A stretch of DNA of 25,674 nt from contig CAZKDZ010000290.1 in NCBI GenBank assembly GCA_964551635.1, positions 1-25,674 of the forward strand. Direction: 5' to 3'. Below are positions 12,497 through 20,679 of this stretch, piece after piece (positions within the stretch are counted from its first letter, which is position 1; every line of letters begins with the position of its first letter). The stretch is from JAAXHE01 sp964551635 (GTDB taxonomy: Bacteria > Latescibacterota > UBA2968 > GCA-2709665). A program made the translations under genes and the position numbers. Under the pieces are notes generated by a model, which did not search any database, had not been told where the DNA came from, and worked only from the letters and a program-made list of their open reading frames with translations.

Positions 12497-15232
12497 TCAA
12501 TGCGCGTCCAGCCAGTTCGACCCGGTGCCCATCTCCACCACGATGGGTACCTGCATCGGAATAGCGGACTTCATCCCGTGTTCCACGATGCCCGGCAGGA
12601 TTTCCGCTTCGTCCTTGTGCATATCGAATACCAGTTCGTCGTGTACCTGCAGGAGCATTCGCGACTTGAGACCGCGTTCCAAGATTTCGCGATGGATGTA
12701 ACTCATCGCCAGCTTGATCATATCCGCGGCCGTGCCCTGGATGCGTGAGTTGATGGCGTTTCGCTCTTCGCCCTTTCGCGTGGTGGCGTTGCGTGAATTG
12801 ATGTCCCGCAGATAGCGGCGTCGGCCGGTCACCGTTTCCACGTAACCGTTTTCCCGGGCGAATTCGATGGTTTCGTCCATGTAGGTCCGGATGCCGGGAA
12901 ACTGGTCGAAGTAGTGGTCGATGAGTTCCGCGGCCTGCGATCTTGTAATGTCCAGGCGGTCCGCCAGACCGAAGGCCGAGATACCGTAGATGATGCCGAA
13001 ATTGACGGTTTTCGCATGCCGCCGCATCTCGTCGGTTGCGCCTTCGATGCCGTAGATTCTTTCAGCGGTGGCCGTGTGGATATCGCCCCCCTGCCGGAAG
13101 ACTTCCGAGAGGGCTTCGTCTCTGCTGATTTCCGCCGCAACGCGGAGTTCGATCTGAGAATAGTCGGCCGCGAGCAGCACGTGGTTTTCGTCGCGCGGCA
13201 CGAAGGCCTTACGCACTTCTCTGCCCATTTCCGTGCGAATGGGGATGTTCTGCATGTTGGGGCCGTGGGACTGCAGCCGTCCCGTGGCGGCAACCGCCGC
13301 TTCATAGTTGGTATGTATTCGGCCGGTGGGATTGAAGATCGACCCTGGCAGCTGGTCGACGTACGTCGATTTCAATTTGGTACACATCCGGTAGAACATC
13401 ACCTGTTCCACAATTTCATGCTTATACGCCAACCGCCTCAGGACCTGCTCCGTGGTTTGGTACTGTTTGGTCCTGGCCGTGCGGCGGGCATTCGGATCCA
13501 GCTTCAATTTGTCGAAGAGAATGTCGCCCAGTTGCCTGGGAGAGTTCAGATCGAAGTTCTCTCCGGCGAGTTGGAAGATACTTTCCCTGGCGCGCTCGAT
13601 CTCGACGGCGAGCCCCTTCGACAAATCCCGTAGCACTTCGGCTTCACACCGGATGCCTTCGTATTCCATTTCGACCAGGGCCGGGATGAGCGGACATTCC
13701 ACGTCCCGGAACACCCGCACCTGACCCATTTCTTCCAGCCGGGACCTCAGGATGTCGCTCAGTTGAAGGGTAATGTCCGCATCTTCCGCCGCGTAGGTCG
13801 TTACCCGGTCGAGCGGGACGTCGGTGAGACTCAACTGGTCCTCGCCCTTCTCGCCGATGAGGTCCGAAATTGGAATGGGTCGGTATCCGAGAAGCGCCTC
13901 CGAGAGATAGTCCATGGTGCGGCGAAGGTCCGGTGTCGCCAGATACGCGGCGAGCATGGTGTCGAACAGCGGGCCGTTGACTCGAAAACCCTTCCAGCGC
14001 AATACGCTCAGATCGAATTTCAGGTGGTGGCCGATTTTTTCGATACGGTGATTCTCGAGAACCGGCCTGAACGTTTCGAGTATCGAGAGCGCTTCCTCCG
14101 GTTCCTCCGGCAGGGGCACGTAATATCCGGAGTGCGCCTTGTACGAGAAGGCAAGGCCGATCAATCCACATTTCTTCGGATTAAGACCCGTGGTTTCGAT
14201 ATCGAAACAGAATGCTTTCTGCACGTTCAAGGCTGCGATGAGTTCCCGGCGGGATTCCTCGGTGTCCACCAGTTTATAATCATGTTCCACGTCGTCGATG
14301 GTGCGGACGTCCCCGCCAACCTCGTCGGTCGCGGCCGTGGGACCCGCCTTGAACGAGTCGCCAAACAGTCGCTGGCCGAGGGTATTGAACTCCAGCTCCA
14401 CGAACAGCGCCTGTAATTTACCCTCGTCCCATTCCACACGTTCCAGGTCCTCCGGCTTCACTTCCAGCACCACGTCGCGTTCGATGGTGACCAGCTTCTT
14501 GGAAAGCAACGCCTGTTCGCAGTTTTCTTCAATGCGTTCCTTCTGCTTTCCCTTGAGTTCATCCACGTGGTCGAGCAGGTTTTCGATGCTGTCATACTTT
14601 CCGATCAGCTTCTGCGCCGTCTTTTCACCGACTCCGGGGACACCGGGCACGTTGTCAGAACTGTCGCCCATCAGGCCCAGGATGTCGATCACCTGGTCCA
14701 CGCGTTCGATCTGCCACTTTTCCAGGATTTCCGGAACGCCCTGAACCTCAACGTCGCCGGTGCGGCCGGGTTTGCAGACAAACGTACGGTCGGAAACCAG
14801 CTGTCCGTAGTCCTTGTCGGGCGTAACCATAAAGGTGGTAAAGCCGGCCTCTTCCGCCTGTTTCGCCAGGGTCCCGATCACATCGTCGGCTTCCCATCCC
14901 GGGACCCTGACAACGGGCAGATTGAACGCTTCGCACAATCGGAAGACGTAAGGGAGCGCCACGCTGAGATCCTCCGGCATGGCCTCGCGCTGGGCCTTGT
15001 ATTCCGGAAACATCCTGTGCCGGTGGGTTGGTTCGGGCGTATCGAAGACAACGCCGATGTGCGATGGGTCCGCGTTGGTCAATATGTCCATCAGGGTGTT
15101 GGTAAGCACGAATACGGTCGAAGTGTTCAAGCCGGTAGAGGACATGCGCGGGTTGCGGATCATGGAAAAATGGGCACGGTAGACCAGCGCCATTCCGTCC
15201 AGCAGGTACAGCTTTTTGTCTGTTTCGCTCAT
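12497..15232 (-). CDS. polA: DNA polymerase I
   Basis: A 911-residue family A polymerase for Okazaki fragment processing and repair synthesis. The 5' nuclease domain spans about 1-290 (YLLDGMALVYRAHF, VFDTPEPTHRH, WEADDVIGT, TPDKDYGQLV, GDSSDNVPGVPGVGEKTA). The 3'-5' exonuclease keeps its metal ligands: D344 and E346 in FDIETTGL, D407 in HHLKFD and D484 in YAAEDAD, so proofreading should be active. In the polymerase domain, motif A is LAADYSQIELR with D690, the O-helix is RRHAKTVNFGIIYG (737-750) and motif C is VHDELVF with D865. The O-helix carries F745 at the position that, in family A enzymes, favours discrimination against dideoxynucleotides. The length is normal. GGGAG lies 6 nt before the ATG at 15232. 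It is divergent from dctP, with 144 nt between. Confidence 0.97.
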   Translation of the reverse strand: MSETDKKLYLLDGMALVYRAHFSMIRNPRMSSTGLNTSTVFVLTNTLMDILTNADPSHIGVVFDTPEPTHRHRMFPEYKAQREAMPEDLSVALPYVFRLCEAFNLPVVRVPGWEADDVIGTLAKQAEEAGFTTFMVTPDKDYGQLVSDRTFVCKPGRTGDVEVQGVPEILEKWQIERVDQVIDILGLMGDSSDNVPGVPGVGEKTAQKLIGKYDSIENLLDHVDELKGKQKERIEENCEQALLSKKLVTIERDVVLEVKPEDLERVEWDEGKLQALFVELEFNTLGQRLFGDSFKAGPTAATDEVGGDVRTIDDVEHDYKLVDTEESRRELIAALNVQKAFCFDIETTGLNPKKCGLIGLAFSYKAHSGYYVPLPEEPEEALSILETFRPVLENHRIEKIGHHLKFDLSVLRWKGFRVNGPLFDTMLAAYLATPDLRRTMDYLSEALLGYRPIPISDLIGEKGEDQLSLTDVPLDRVTTYAAEDADITLQLSDILRSRLEEMGQVRVFRDVECPLIPALVEMEYEGIRCEAEVLRDLSKGLAVEIERARESIFQLAGENFDLNSPRQLGDILFDKLKLDPNARRTARTKQYQTTEQVLRRLAYKHEIVEQVMFYRMCTKLKSTYVDQLPGSIFNPTGRIHTNYEAAVAATGRLQSHGPNMQNIPIRTEMGREVRKAFVPRDENHVLLAADYSQIELRVAAEISRDEALSEVFRQGGDIHTATAERIYGIEGATDEMRRHAKTVNFGIIYGISAFGLADRLDITRSQAAELIDHYFDQFPGIRTYMDETIEFARENGYVETVTGRRRYLRDINSRNATTRKGEERNAINSRIQGTAADMIKLAMSYIHREILERGLKSRMLLQVHDELVFDMHKDEAEILPGIVEHGMKSAIPMQVPIVVEMGTGSNWLDAH

Positions 15233-15376
15233 TGTTCTCTCCCAACCCCCGGTTCACTGCAAACAAGGCGCCTGGGGGTTCTCATTATTCTTGCGACAGA
15301 GGCTAGCGCGTCCTACCTTGTCTCGATGTCTGCCAACCTGTTTGTGCGGTAACTGATCCTTCCGCGGAGGAGTTGA

Positions 15377-16498
15377 ATGGAGAAGTTCGAACGACGGGAT
15401 TTCCTGAAAAGAGCCTCGGTCGGAGTTGCCGGCGGCGTTGCGGCTCTTGCCGGCTGCAGCCCTGCCGCAAACGATAAACCGGACGCGCCGGCGGTACATA
15501 CCGGGAAGAAATTCGAATGGAAAATGGTAACCACCTGGCCGCCGCATTTCCCGATTCTTGGCGAGGGTGCGGACCTGCTGGCCGGATGGATCGATGAGAT
15601 GTCCGGCGGACAGTTGAAAATTACGGTTTACGGCGGCGGTGAGCTGATTCCACCGCTCGAAGGTTTTGACGCCGTCAGCCAGGGGACCGTTGAGATGTGC
15701 CACGGCGCCGCGTATTACTGGGCCGGAAAAGCGCCGGCCACGCAGTTCTTCGCGGCGGTTCCATTCGGCATGAACGGACAGCAGCTCAACGCCTGGATCT
15801 ACAGCGGCGGCGGATTGGACCTCTGGCAGGAACTGTATGCTCCGTTCAATCTGGTCGCGATGCCGGTGGGCAACACCGGCGTTCAGATGGGCGGCTGGTA
15901 CAACCGTGAAATGAACAGTATCGCCGATTTTCACGGCCTGAAGATGCGGATCCCGGGACTCGGCGGCAAGGTAATCGCCAAAGCAGGCGGATCCGCCGTG
16001 CTTTCTGCCGGAGGCGAAATCTACACCAACCTGGAACGCGGTGTCATCGATGCAACCGAGTGGATCGGACCCTATCATGACTATTTGATGGGGTTCTTCA
16101 GGGCCGCGAAATACTATTACTATCCCGGTTGGCACGAGCCGGGCACCGCGCTGGAGTTGATCGTCAACAAGACCGCCTTCGAACAACTTCCATCGGACCT
16201 GCAGCGGGTTGTGGAGACGGCCGCCGCCCGTTCAAATGCATGGATGCTCTCGGAATTCGAGGCCAGGAACGGCGTCTACCTGGAAAAGCTCACCACAGAA
16301 CACAACGTCGTATTGCGCAGGTTTTCGGACGAGGTCCTCAAGACGCTGCGCGGATTCTCGGTGGAGGTCGAGAACGAGGTGGCCGAAGCCGATCCGATGA
16401 GCAATAAAGTCTATGCTTCTTTCGATGCGTTCCGGAAGAAAATCGATCCGTGGGCGGCGCTGTCGGAGAAGCTGTACTATTCCGCTATCGGCGGATAG
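15377..16498 (+). CDS. TRAP transporter substrate-binding protein, TakP-like
   Basis: A 373-residue DctP-family periplasmic binding protein. The N-terminus has a Tat motif RRDFLKR (6-12), a hydrophobic segment and a lipobox LAGC with C27, so it is probably exported folded by Tat and lipid-anchored. The mature protein begins its fold at FEWKMVTTWPPHFPILGEGAD. MRIPGLGGK, ATEWIGPYHDYLMG and YYYPGWHEPG are typical of the TakP/lactate-type branch, whose known ligands are 2-oxo acids and lactate, so a small monocarboxylate is the likely ligand. GGAGGAG lies 4 nt before the ATG. The permease genes lie immediately downstream but on the opposite strand, facing it. A good terminator follows at 16536-16570. 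Confidence 0.9.
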   Translation: MEKFERRDFLKRASVGVAGGVAALAGCSPAANDKPDAPAVHTGKKFEWKMVTTWPPHFPILGEGADLLAGWIDEMSGGQLKITVYGGGELIPPLEGFDAVSQGTVEMCHGAAYYWAGKAPATQFFAAVPFGMNGQQLNAWIYSGGGLDLWQELYAPFNLVAMPVGNTGVQMGGWYNREMNSIADFHGLKMRIPGLGGKVIAKAGGSAVLSAGGEIYTNLERGVIDATEWIGPYHDYLMGFFRAAKYYYYPGWHEPGTALELIVNKTAFEQLPSDLQRVVETAAARSNAWMLSEFEARNGVYLEKLTTEHNVVLRRFSDEVLKTLRGFSVEVENEVAEADPMSNKVYASFDAFRKKIDPWAALSEKLYYSAIGG

Positions 16499-16535
16499 CA
16501 GCGGTCGCTGATGAAAGATAAGATGGCGTGCGTAT

Positions 16536-16570
16536 AGGGACGCGTGCAAAACGCGTCCCTTTCCTTTTTC
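16536..16570 (+). terminator. Intrinsic terminator of the TRAP binding-protein gene
   Basis: AGGGACGCGT (16536-16545) pairs perfectly with ACGCGTCCCT (16551-16560) around GCAAA and is followed by TTCCTTTTTC. It is oriented for the + strand, 38 nt after the dctP stop and just before the convergent dctM stop at 16578. The - side has no T-run. Confidence 0.8.
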
Positions 16571-16577
16571 GGCATCG

Positions 16578-17897
16578 TCAGGACGCCAGGTACCGCGGCA
16601 GCCACGTGGCCACTTCAGGAAAGACGATAACCAGGGTCAGGCCGATCAGCTGAACGACGATAAAGGGTATGATGCCGCGATAGATGTGGCCGGTCTGCAC
16701 TTCGGGCGGCGCGACCCCTTTCAGATAGAACAGGGAGAATCCGAACGGCGGGGTCAGGAATGACGTCTGGAGGTTCATCGCAATGAGGACGCCCACCCAG
16801 AGAAGGTCCACACCCAGGTGTGCGAAAATCGGTGCGACAACGGGGACGATAATAAACGTAATCTCGATGAAGTCTATGAAGAACCCGGCGACGAATATGA
16901 CCACCATGACAAGCGCAAGGAAGACGTGCGGCCCCGGGTCGGCTTCCACGATCAGTCGCGTGAGGTACGCGTCGCCCTGCAAACCCCTGAAGACGAGGCC
17001 GAAGGCAGTCGCGCCCACCAGTATGATAAAAACCATGCAGGTGAGATGGGTGGTCTCCGCCATCACCGACCTGAGCGTCTCCAGCGACAGTTTGCGCTTG
17101 CACAGCGTGAGCAGGGTTGCGCCGAAGGCGCCCACGGCCGCGGCCTCCGTCGGAGAAGCAATACCCGCAAAGATCGAGCCGAGAACAGCGGTTATCAGCA
17201 GGCCGGGCAGAAGAAAGGCGTGGATGGTCTGTTTGATCCTGACGGCGCCCACAAACCTGTCCAGGTCCGACCTGGGCATGGCGGGAGCGGATTCCGGCCT
17301 TGTCAGGGCGACAATCACGATCCAGGTCAAATACAGAACAACCAGACAGAGGCCCGGAATCACCGCGGCAATGAACATGTCCCCTATGGAGATATTCAAA
17401 ATGCTTCCCAGCAACACCAGGACGATGCTGGGCGGGATAATCTGACCCAGCGTGCCGGACGCGGATATGATGCCGGTGGCGAGTTCGGTGCGATAGCCTC
17501 GCCTGAGCATGGTGGGCAGGCTCAGGAGACCCATAGTGACAACGGTTGCCCCGACAATGCCGGTGGAAGCGCCAAGAAGAGCGCCTACGACGATTACGGA
17601 AACGGCAAGGCCGCCGCGCAGCTTGCCGAAGAGCAGCGCCATCGTTTCCAGCAGTTCCTCGGCAAGTCCGGATTTTTCGAGCATGACGCCCATGTACACG
17701 AACAGTGGGACGGCGATGAGTACGTAGTTGGTCATTACGCCCCAGATGCGCAGGGGCAGCAGATTGAAGAAATCGATGCCGAATGTGAGATACCCCAGAA
17801 TGAACGAAACGCCGCCCAGCGTGAATGCGACGGGAAATCCGAACAGGAGCAGCACAAACAGGACCCCGAACAGAATGAGAGGCATGGCTTCGATCAT
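16578..17897 (-). CDS. TRAP transporter large permease, DctM family
   Basis: A 439-residue, very hydrophobic protein with about a dozen membrane segments, as in DctM, the ion-coupled channel subunit of TRAP transporters. Typical signatures are GALLGASTGIVGATVVTMGLLSLP near 105-128, SGTLGQIIPPSIVLVLLG near 166-183, GIASPTEAAAVGAFGA near 244-259 and a late FIDFIEITFIIVPVV. It would form the inner-membrane complex with DctQ and take ligand from the TakP-like binding protein. Its ATG overlaps the dctQ stop in an ATGA (17894-17897), so the two permease genes are translationally coupled. The length is normal. Confidence 0.92.
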   Translation of the reverse strand: MIEAMPLILFGVLFVLLLFGFPVAFTLGGVSFILGYLTFGIDFFNLLPLRIWGVMTNYVLIAVPLFVYMGVMLEKSGLAEELLETMALLFGKLRGGLAVSVIVVGALLGASTGIVGATVVTMGLLSLPTMLRRGYRTELATGIISASGTLGQIIPPSIVLVLLGSILNISIGDMFIAAVIPGLCLVVLYLTWIVIVALTRPESAPAMPRSDLDRFVGAVRIKQTIHAFLLPGLLITAVLGSIFAGIASPTEAAAVGAFGATLLTLCKRKLSLETLRSVMAETTHLTCMVFIILVGATAFGLVFRGLQGDAYLTRLIVEADPGPHVFLALVMVVIFVAGFFIDFIEITFIIVPVVAPIFAHLGVDLLWVGVLIAMNLQTSFLTPPFGFSLFYLKGVAPPEVQTGHIYRGIIPFIVVQLIGLTLVIVFPEVATWLPRYLAS

Positions 17898-18484
17898 GTG
17901 GCGGTCCCCTGTTGTTCCGCTTCAGGGTCACTCGCCTCGCTCCCGGTGATTCTGAGAAGCGAACCGAAGGCCAGCGCCAGGCCCTGTAAGGCCAGCAGAA
18001 GAAAGCCGACCGGAATGGCGGCTTTCAGGATGAACCGCGCGGGAAGTCCGCCCGGATCGGGCGAACCTTCCCCGATAATGAAGGCGTTCATTACGAACGG
18101 GTGAGAACACCAGATGACCACCAGACAGAATGGCAGGAGAAAGACCAGACTTCCAACGAAGTCCACCCACGCCCTGGTTTTCGCGGGGAAGCGGTTGTAG
18201 AAGACGTCCACCCGCACATGCTTTCCATGCTTCAGCGTATATGCCGCCCCTATTAGAAAAATGACGGCAAACAGATGCCATTGCAGTTCCTGAATCGCCA
18301 CCAGGCTGCTCTTCAGCAGGTAACGCGTGAATACGTCATAACAGACGACGGCCACGAGGACCGTCGTGAGCCACGATACGGCAACGCCGATCCGTTCGTT
18401 CAGCCGATTCGCAAGGCCGACGCAGGCACCAGGGAAATGCAAGGAAAGGACTCTCCAAAGGCGGTTCATAGCAAAAGGCTTCAT
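17894..18484 (-). CDS. TRAP transporter small permease, DctQ family
   Basis: A 196-residue protein with four membrane segments, the DctQ subunit of the TRAP permease. The diagnostic central region is ELQWHLFAVIFLIGAAYTL followed by KHGKHVRVDVFYNRF. The C-terminus is charged and glutamate-rich. The start is uncertain. The ATG at 18484 gives a short N-terminal extension; the ATG at 18469 begins at MNRLW; the frame is open to 18562. None has a good Shine-Dalgarno. A promoter-like pair of boxes at 18541-18513 favours 18484 or later. It overlaps dctM by 4 nt. Confidence 0.88.
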   Translation of the reverse strand: MKPFAMNRLWRVLSLHFPGACVGLANRLNERIGVAVSWLTTVLVAVVCYDVFTRYLLKSSLVAIQELQWHLFAVIFLIGAAYTLKHGKHVRVDVFYNRFPAKTRAWVDFVGSLVFLLPFCLVVIWCSHPFVMNAFIIGEGSPDPGGLPARFILKAAIPVGFLLLALQGLALAFGSLLRITGSEASDPEAEQQGTAT

Positions 18485-18512
18485 GGTCGGCGGAAAGCGA
18501 ATTGCGCGGCGT

Positions 18513-18541
18513 AAATTAAGAACGGCCCCCGTCGTTTGCAA
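18513..18541 (-). promoter_or_regulatory. Weak promoter candidate for dctQM
   Basis: On the - strand TTGCAA (18541-18536), a 17-nt spacer and TAATTT (18518-18513) end about 29 nt before the ATG at 18484. The match to consensus is only four and three of six, so spacing is the main support. Confidence 0.25.
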
Positions 18542-18603
18542 AGAAAAAAGCATTGCCATCAAGACGTCATTTCGCTTCTTTTACACGTGGTAAAGTAGGG
18601 AAG

Positions 18604-18673
18604 AAGCTATCAGCTATGCGTCGTAAGCCGGCATCAAACAAGCGATCGGCCGTCAGTCATCAGCTGTCAGCTA
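18604..18673. repeat. CAGCTATCAGCT-type low-complexity intergenic repeat
   Basis: The stretch contains AGCTATCAGCTATG, then CGGCCGTCAGTCATCAGCTGTCAGCT, that is, repeated TCAGC/ATCAGCT words. Similar words are familiar between genes in many environmental genomes. It fills part of the gap between dctQ and dsbD. The frame is open through it, but the translation is repeat-derived and was not taken as part of dsbD. From 18674 to 18792 I see only the ribosome site of dsbD. Confidence 0.4.
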
Positions 18674-18792
18674 AACCCGGTCTACGATTCCGCCCGGCGA
18701 TATCAATCCACGGTTGCCACGGCCAATATCCGGCCACCGGCGTTACCTCTACCGTAACTTCCCTCTCACCGACCATTAGGGAGTACTCGGAC

Positions 18793-20679
18793 ATGCATAA
18801 GTCGGGTTTGATCGTCCTGCTGGCCGCGACAGTCATGGTGGCGGCGCCTGTCTACGCACAGGACAAAGTCAGTGTGAGTACGGCCTGGCCGGTGGACGGG
18901 GCGCGGCCGGGCGACCTCCTGGCGCTGGCCATCGTGGTGGATATCGACGATGAATTCCACATCAACCCGGATCCGGCCCAGGTGGTGGTGGTTGGCGATT
19001 TCGAGCCCTATCCCACGGACGTCCGCATTCTCGAGGCGGCGGGCGGACTCACCCTTGAAGCCGTTCGCTTCCCGAAGCCTCATCCGATAAAGGCCGACTA
19101 TGCAGATGGCGAACTTATGGTGTACGAGGGGCGAACCGTCTTTTACCTGCCCATCAAGGTGGGGGAAGAGGTACAGCCGGGACCTCAGCGGGTTAAACTC
19201 GAGGTGGAGTACCAGGCCTGCGATGCGTACACGTGTTTCATACCCAAAACGGTCGAACTGGAGGCGTCGCTGCCGATTGTGGACGCCGGCCGGGCCGTAA
19301 ACCGGGTGAACGCGAAACTGTTCGAAGGGTACAGCGCGACCGACGCAGGCACCGGGGCTGGCGGCGTGCGTTTCGATCTGTTCGGCTGGACGTTTTCTAT
19401 CGATACGTCATCCGGCGGCGGGCTGATTCTGCTCCTGATCGTGGCGGCTTTCGGCGGCGGACTGCTTAACCTGACGCCTTGCGTGCTTCCCGTAATTCCC
19501 ATCAAGATTATCGGGCTGGCGCAGGCATCGGAGAATCGGACCCGGCGGCTTGTGCTTGGTGGATCGATGTCTCTCGGCGTGGTCGCCTTCTGGCTGGCGC
19601 TGGGAATAATGATTGCCGGCATCAGTGGGTTTACGGCCACCAATCAGCTGTTCCAGTATCCGGTGTTTACGATCCTCGTCGGCATCATCATCGCCGCCAT
19701 GGCCGTAGGCATGTGCGGGCTGTTTTACATCCGGTTGCCGCAGGCGGTGTACCGGTTCAACCCCGGCCAGGACAGCCTGGGGGGGTCGTTCGGGTTCGGC
19801 ATTATGACGGCAGTGCTTTCCACGCCCTGCACGGCGCCCTTCATGGGTGCGGCCGCGGCGTGGGCGGCGACGCAAGTTCCGGCGACTACGCTGCTGACGT
19901 TCGCCTCGATCGGCGCCGGGATGGCCGCGCCATACATGGCGTTGTCGATCTTTCCCGCGCTGGTGGAACGGATGCCGCGTACGGGCCCGGCCAGCGAGTT
20001 GATCAAGCAGGTGATGGGGCTGCTGATGCTGGCGGCGGCGGCCTATTTCGTGGGCGTGGGCCTCAGCGCGCTTGCTGTCACGCCTCCTGACCCGCCGGGC
20101 AGGGAATACTGGTGGGCTGTGATGGCATTCGGCGCAGCCGCCGGTTTCTGGCTGGTCTACGGAACGTTTCGGATCACCGCCCGTACCAGACGACGTGCGG
20201 TCTTCGGTCTTCTCGGCACGGCGCTTTTCATCTTCTCCGCGGCAGGCGCCATCCGGTTTACGGATAGGGGACCGATCGATTGGATCTACTACACGCCCGC
20301 GCGGTTCCAGGCGGCGCTGGAGGAAGGCCAGGTTGTGGTCATGGACTTCACCGCCGAGTGGTGTTTGAACTGTAAAGTGCTGGAGCACAACGTACTGCAG
20401 AGTCAGGAAGTGGTGGAACTGCTGGCGGCGCGCGACGTGGCCGCTGTCAAGGTGGATATCACGGGTAACAACCCCGTCGGCAAGGCGAAGCTGAGAGATA
20501 CCGGCCGGTTGACCATCCCGCTGCTGGTCATCTACGCGCCGGATGGACGGGAGGTTTTCAAGAGCGATTTTTACACGGTTGAACAGGTGCTGGCGGCCGT
20601 CAGACAGGCCCGGGGGATGCAAGAGAGCGGGCTGACCGCAACGCGACGCTTACCATCGGTCGAGGAGGTTAAATGGTAA
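18793..20679 (+). CDS. dsbD: Thiol:disulfide interchange protein DsbD
   Basis: A 628-residue membrane protein that carries electrons from cytoplasmic thioredoxin to periplasmic disulfides. All three parts are present. A signal peptide (cleaved near PVYA-QDK) leads to an N-terminal DsbD domain with a CDAYTC pair (C143, C148). The membrane domain (about 208-485) has its two redox cysteines, C230 in NLTPCVLPVIP and C346 in STPCTAPFMG. A C-terminal thioredoxin domain has WCLNC (C524, C527). AGGGAG lies about 9 nt before the ATG at 18793. The frame is open a further 240 nt upstream, but that part is repeat-like and not membrane or periplasmic in character. The last codons overlap the PhyH-HEAT gene start. 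Targets may be cytochrome c maturation factors or other periplasmic thiols; none is encoded here. Confidence 0.92.
   Translation: MHKSGLIVLLAATVMVAAPVYAQDKVSVSTAWPVDGARPGDLLALAIVVDIDDEFHINPDPAQVVVVGDFEPYPTDVRILEAAGGLTLEAVRFPKPHPIKADYADGELMVYEGRTVFYLPIKVGEEVQPGPQRVKLEVEYQACDAYTCFIPKTVELEASLPIVDAGRAVNRVNAKLFEGYSATDAGTGAGGVRFDLFGWTFSIDTSSGGGLILLLIVAAFGGGLLNLTPCVLPVIPIKIIGLAQASENRTRRLVLGGSMSLGVVAFWLALGIMIAGISGFTATNQLFQYPVFTILVGIIIAAMAVGMCGLFYIRLPQAVYRFNPGQDSLGGSFGFGIMTAVLSTPCTAPFMGAAAAWAATQVPATTLLTFASIGAGMAAPYMALSIFPALVERMPRTGPASELIKQVMGLLMLAAAAYFVGVGLSALAVTPPDPPGREYWWAVMAFGAAAGFWLVYGTFRITARTRRRAVFGLLGTALFIFSAAGAIRFTDRGPIDWIYYTPARFQAALEEGQVVVMDFTAEWCLNCKVLEHNVLQSQEVVELLAARDVAAVKVDITGNNPVGKAKLRDTGRLTIPLLVIYAPDGREVFKSDFYTVEQVLAAVRQARGMQESGLTATRRLPSVEEVKW

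Noticed and set aside
16615..18104. Long frames on both strands over dctM and dctQ
   Set aside because: One is a frame-shifted reading of dctM with histidine/arginine-rich translation; the other is its antisense. The DctM and DctQ frames have proper membrane segments and an ATGA overlap.
18553..18792. An 80-residue N-terminal extension of DsbD
   Set aside because: The region contains a low-complexity repeat, and a clear signal peptide with ribosome site begins at 18793.
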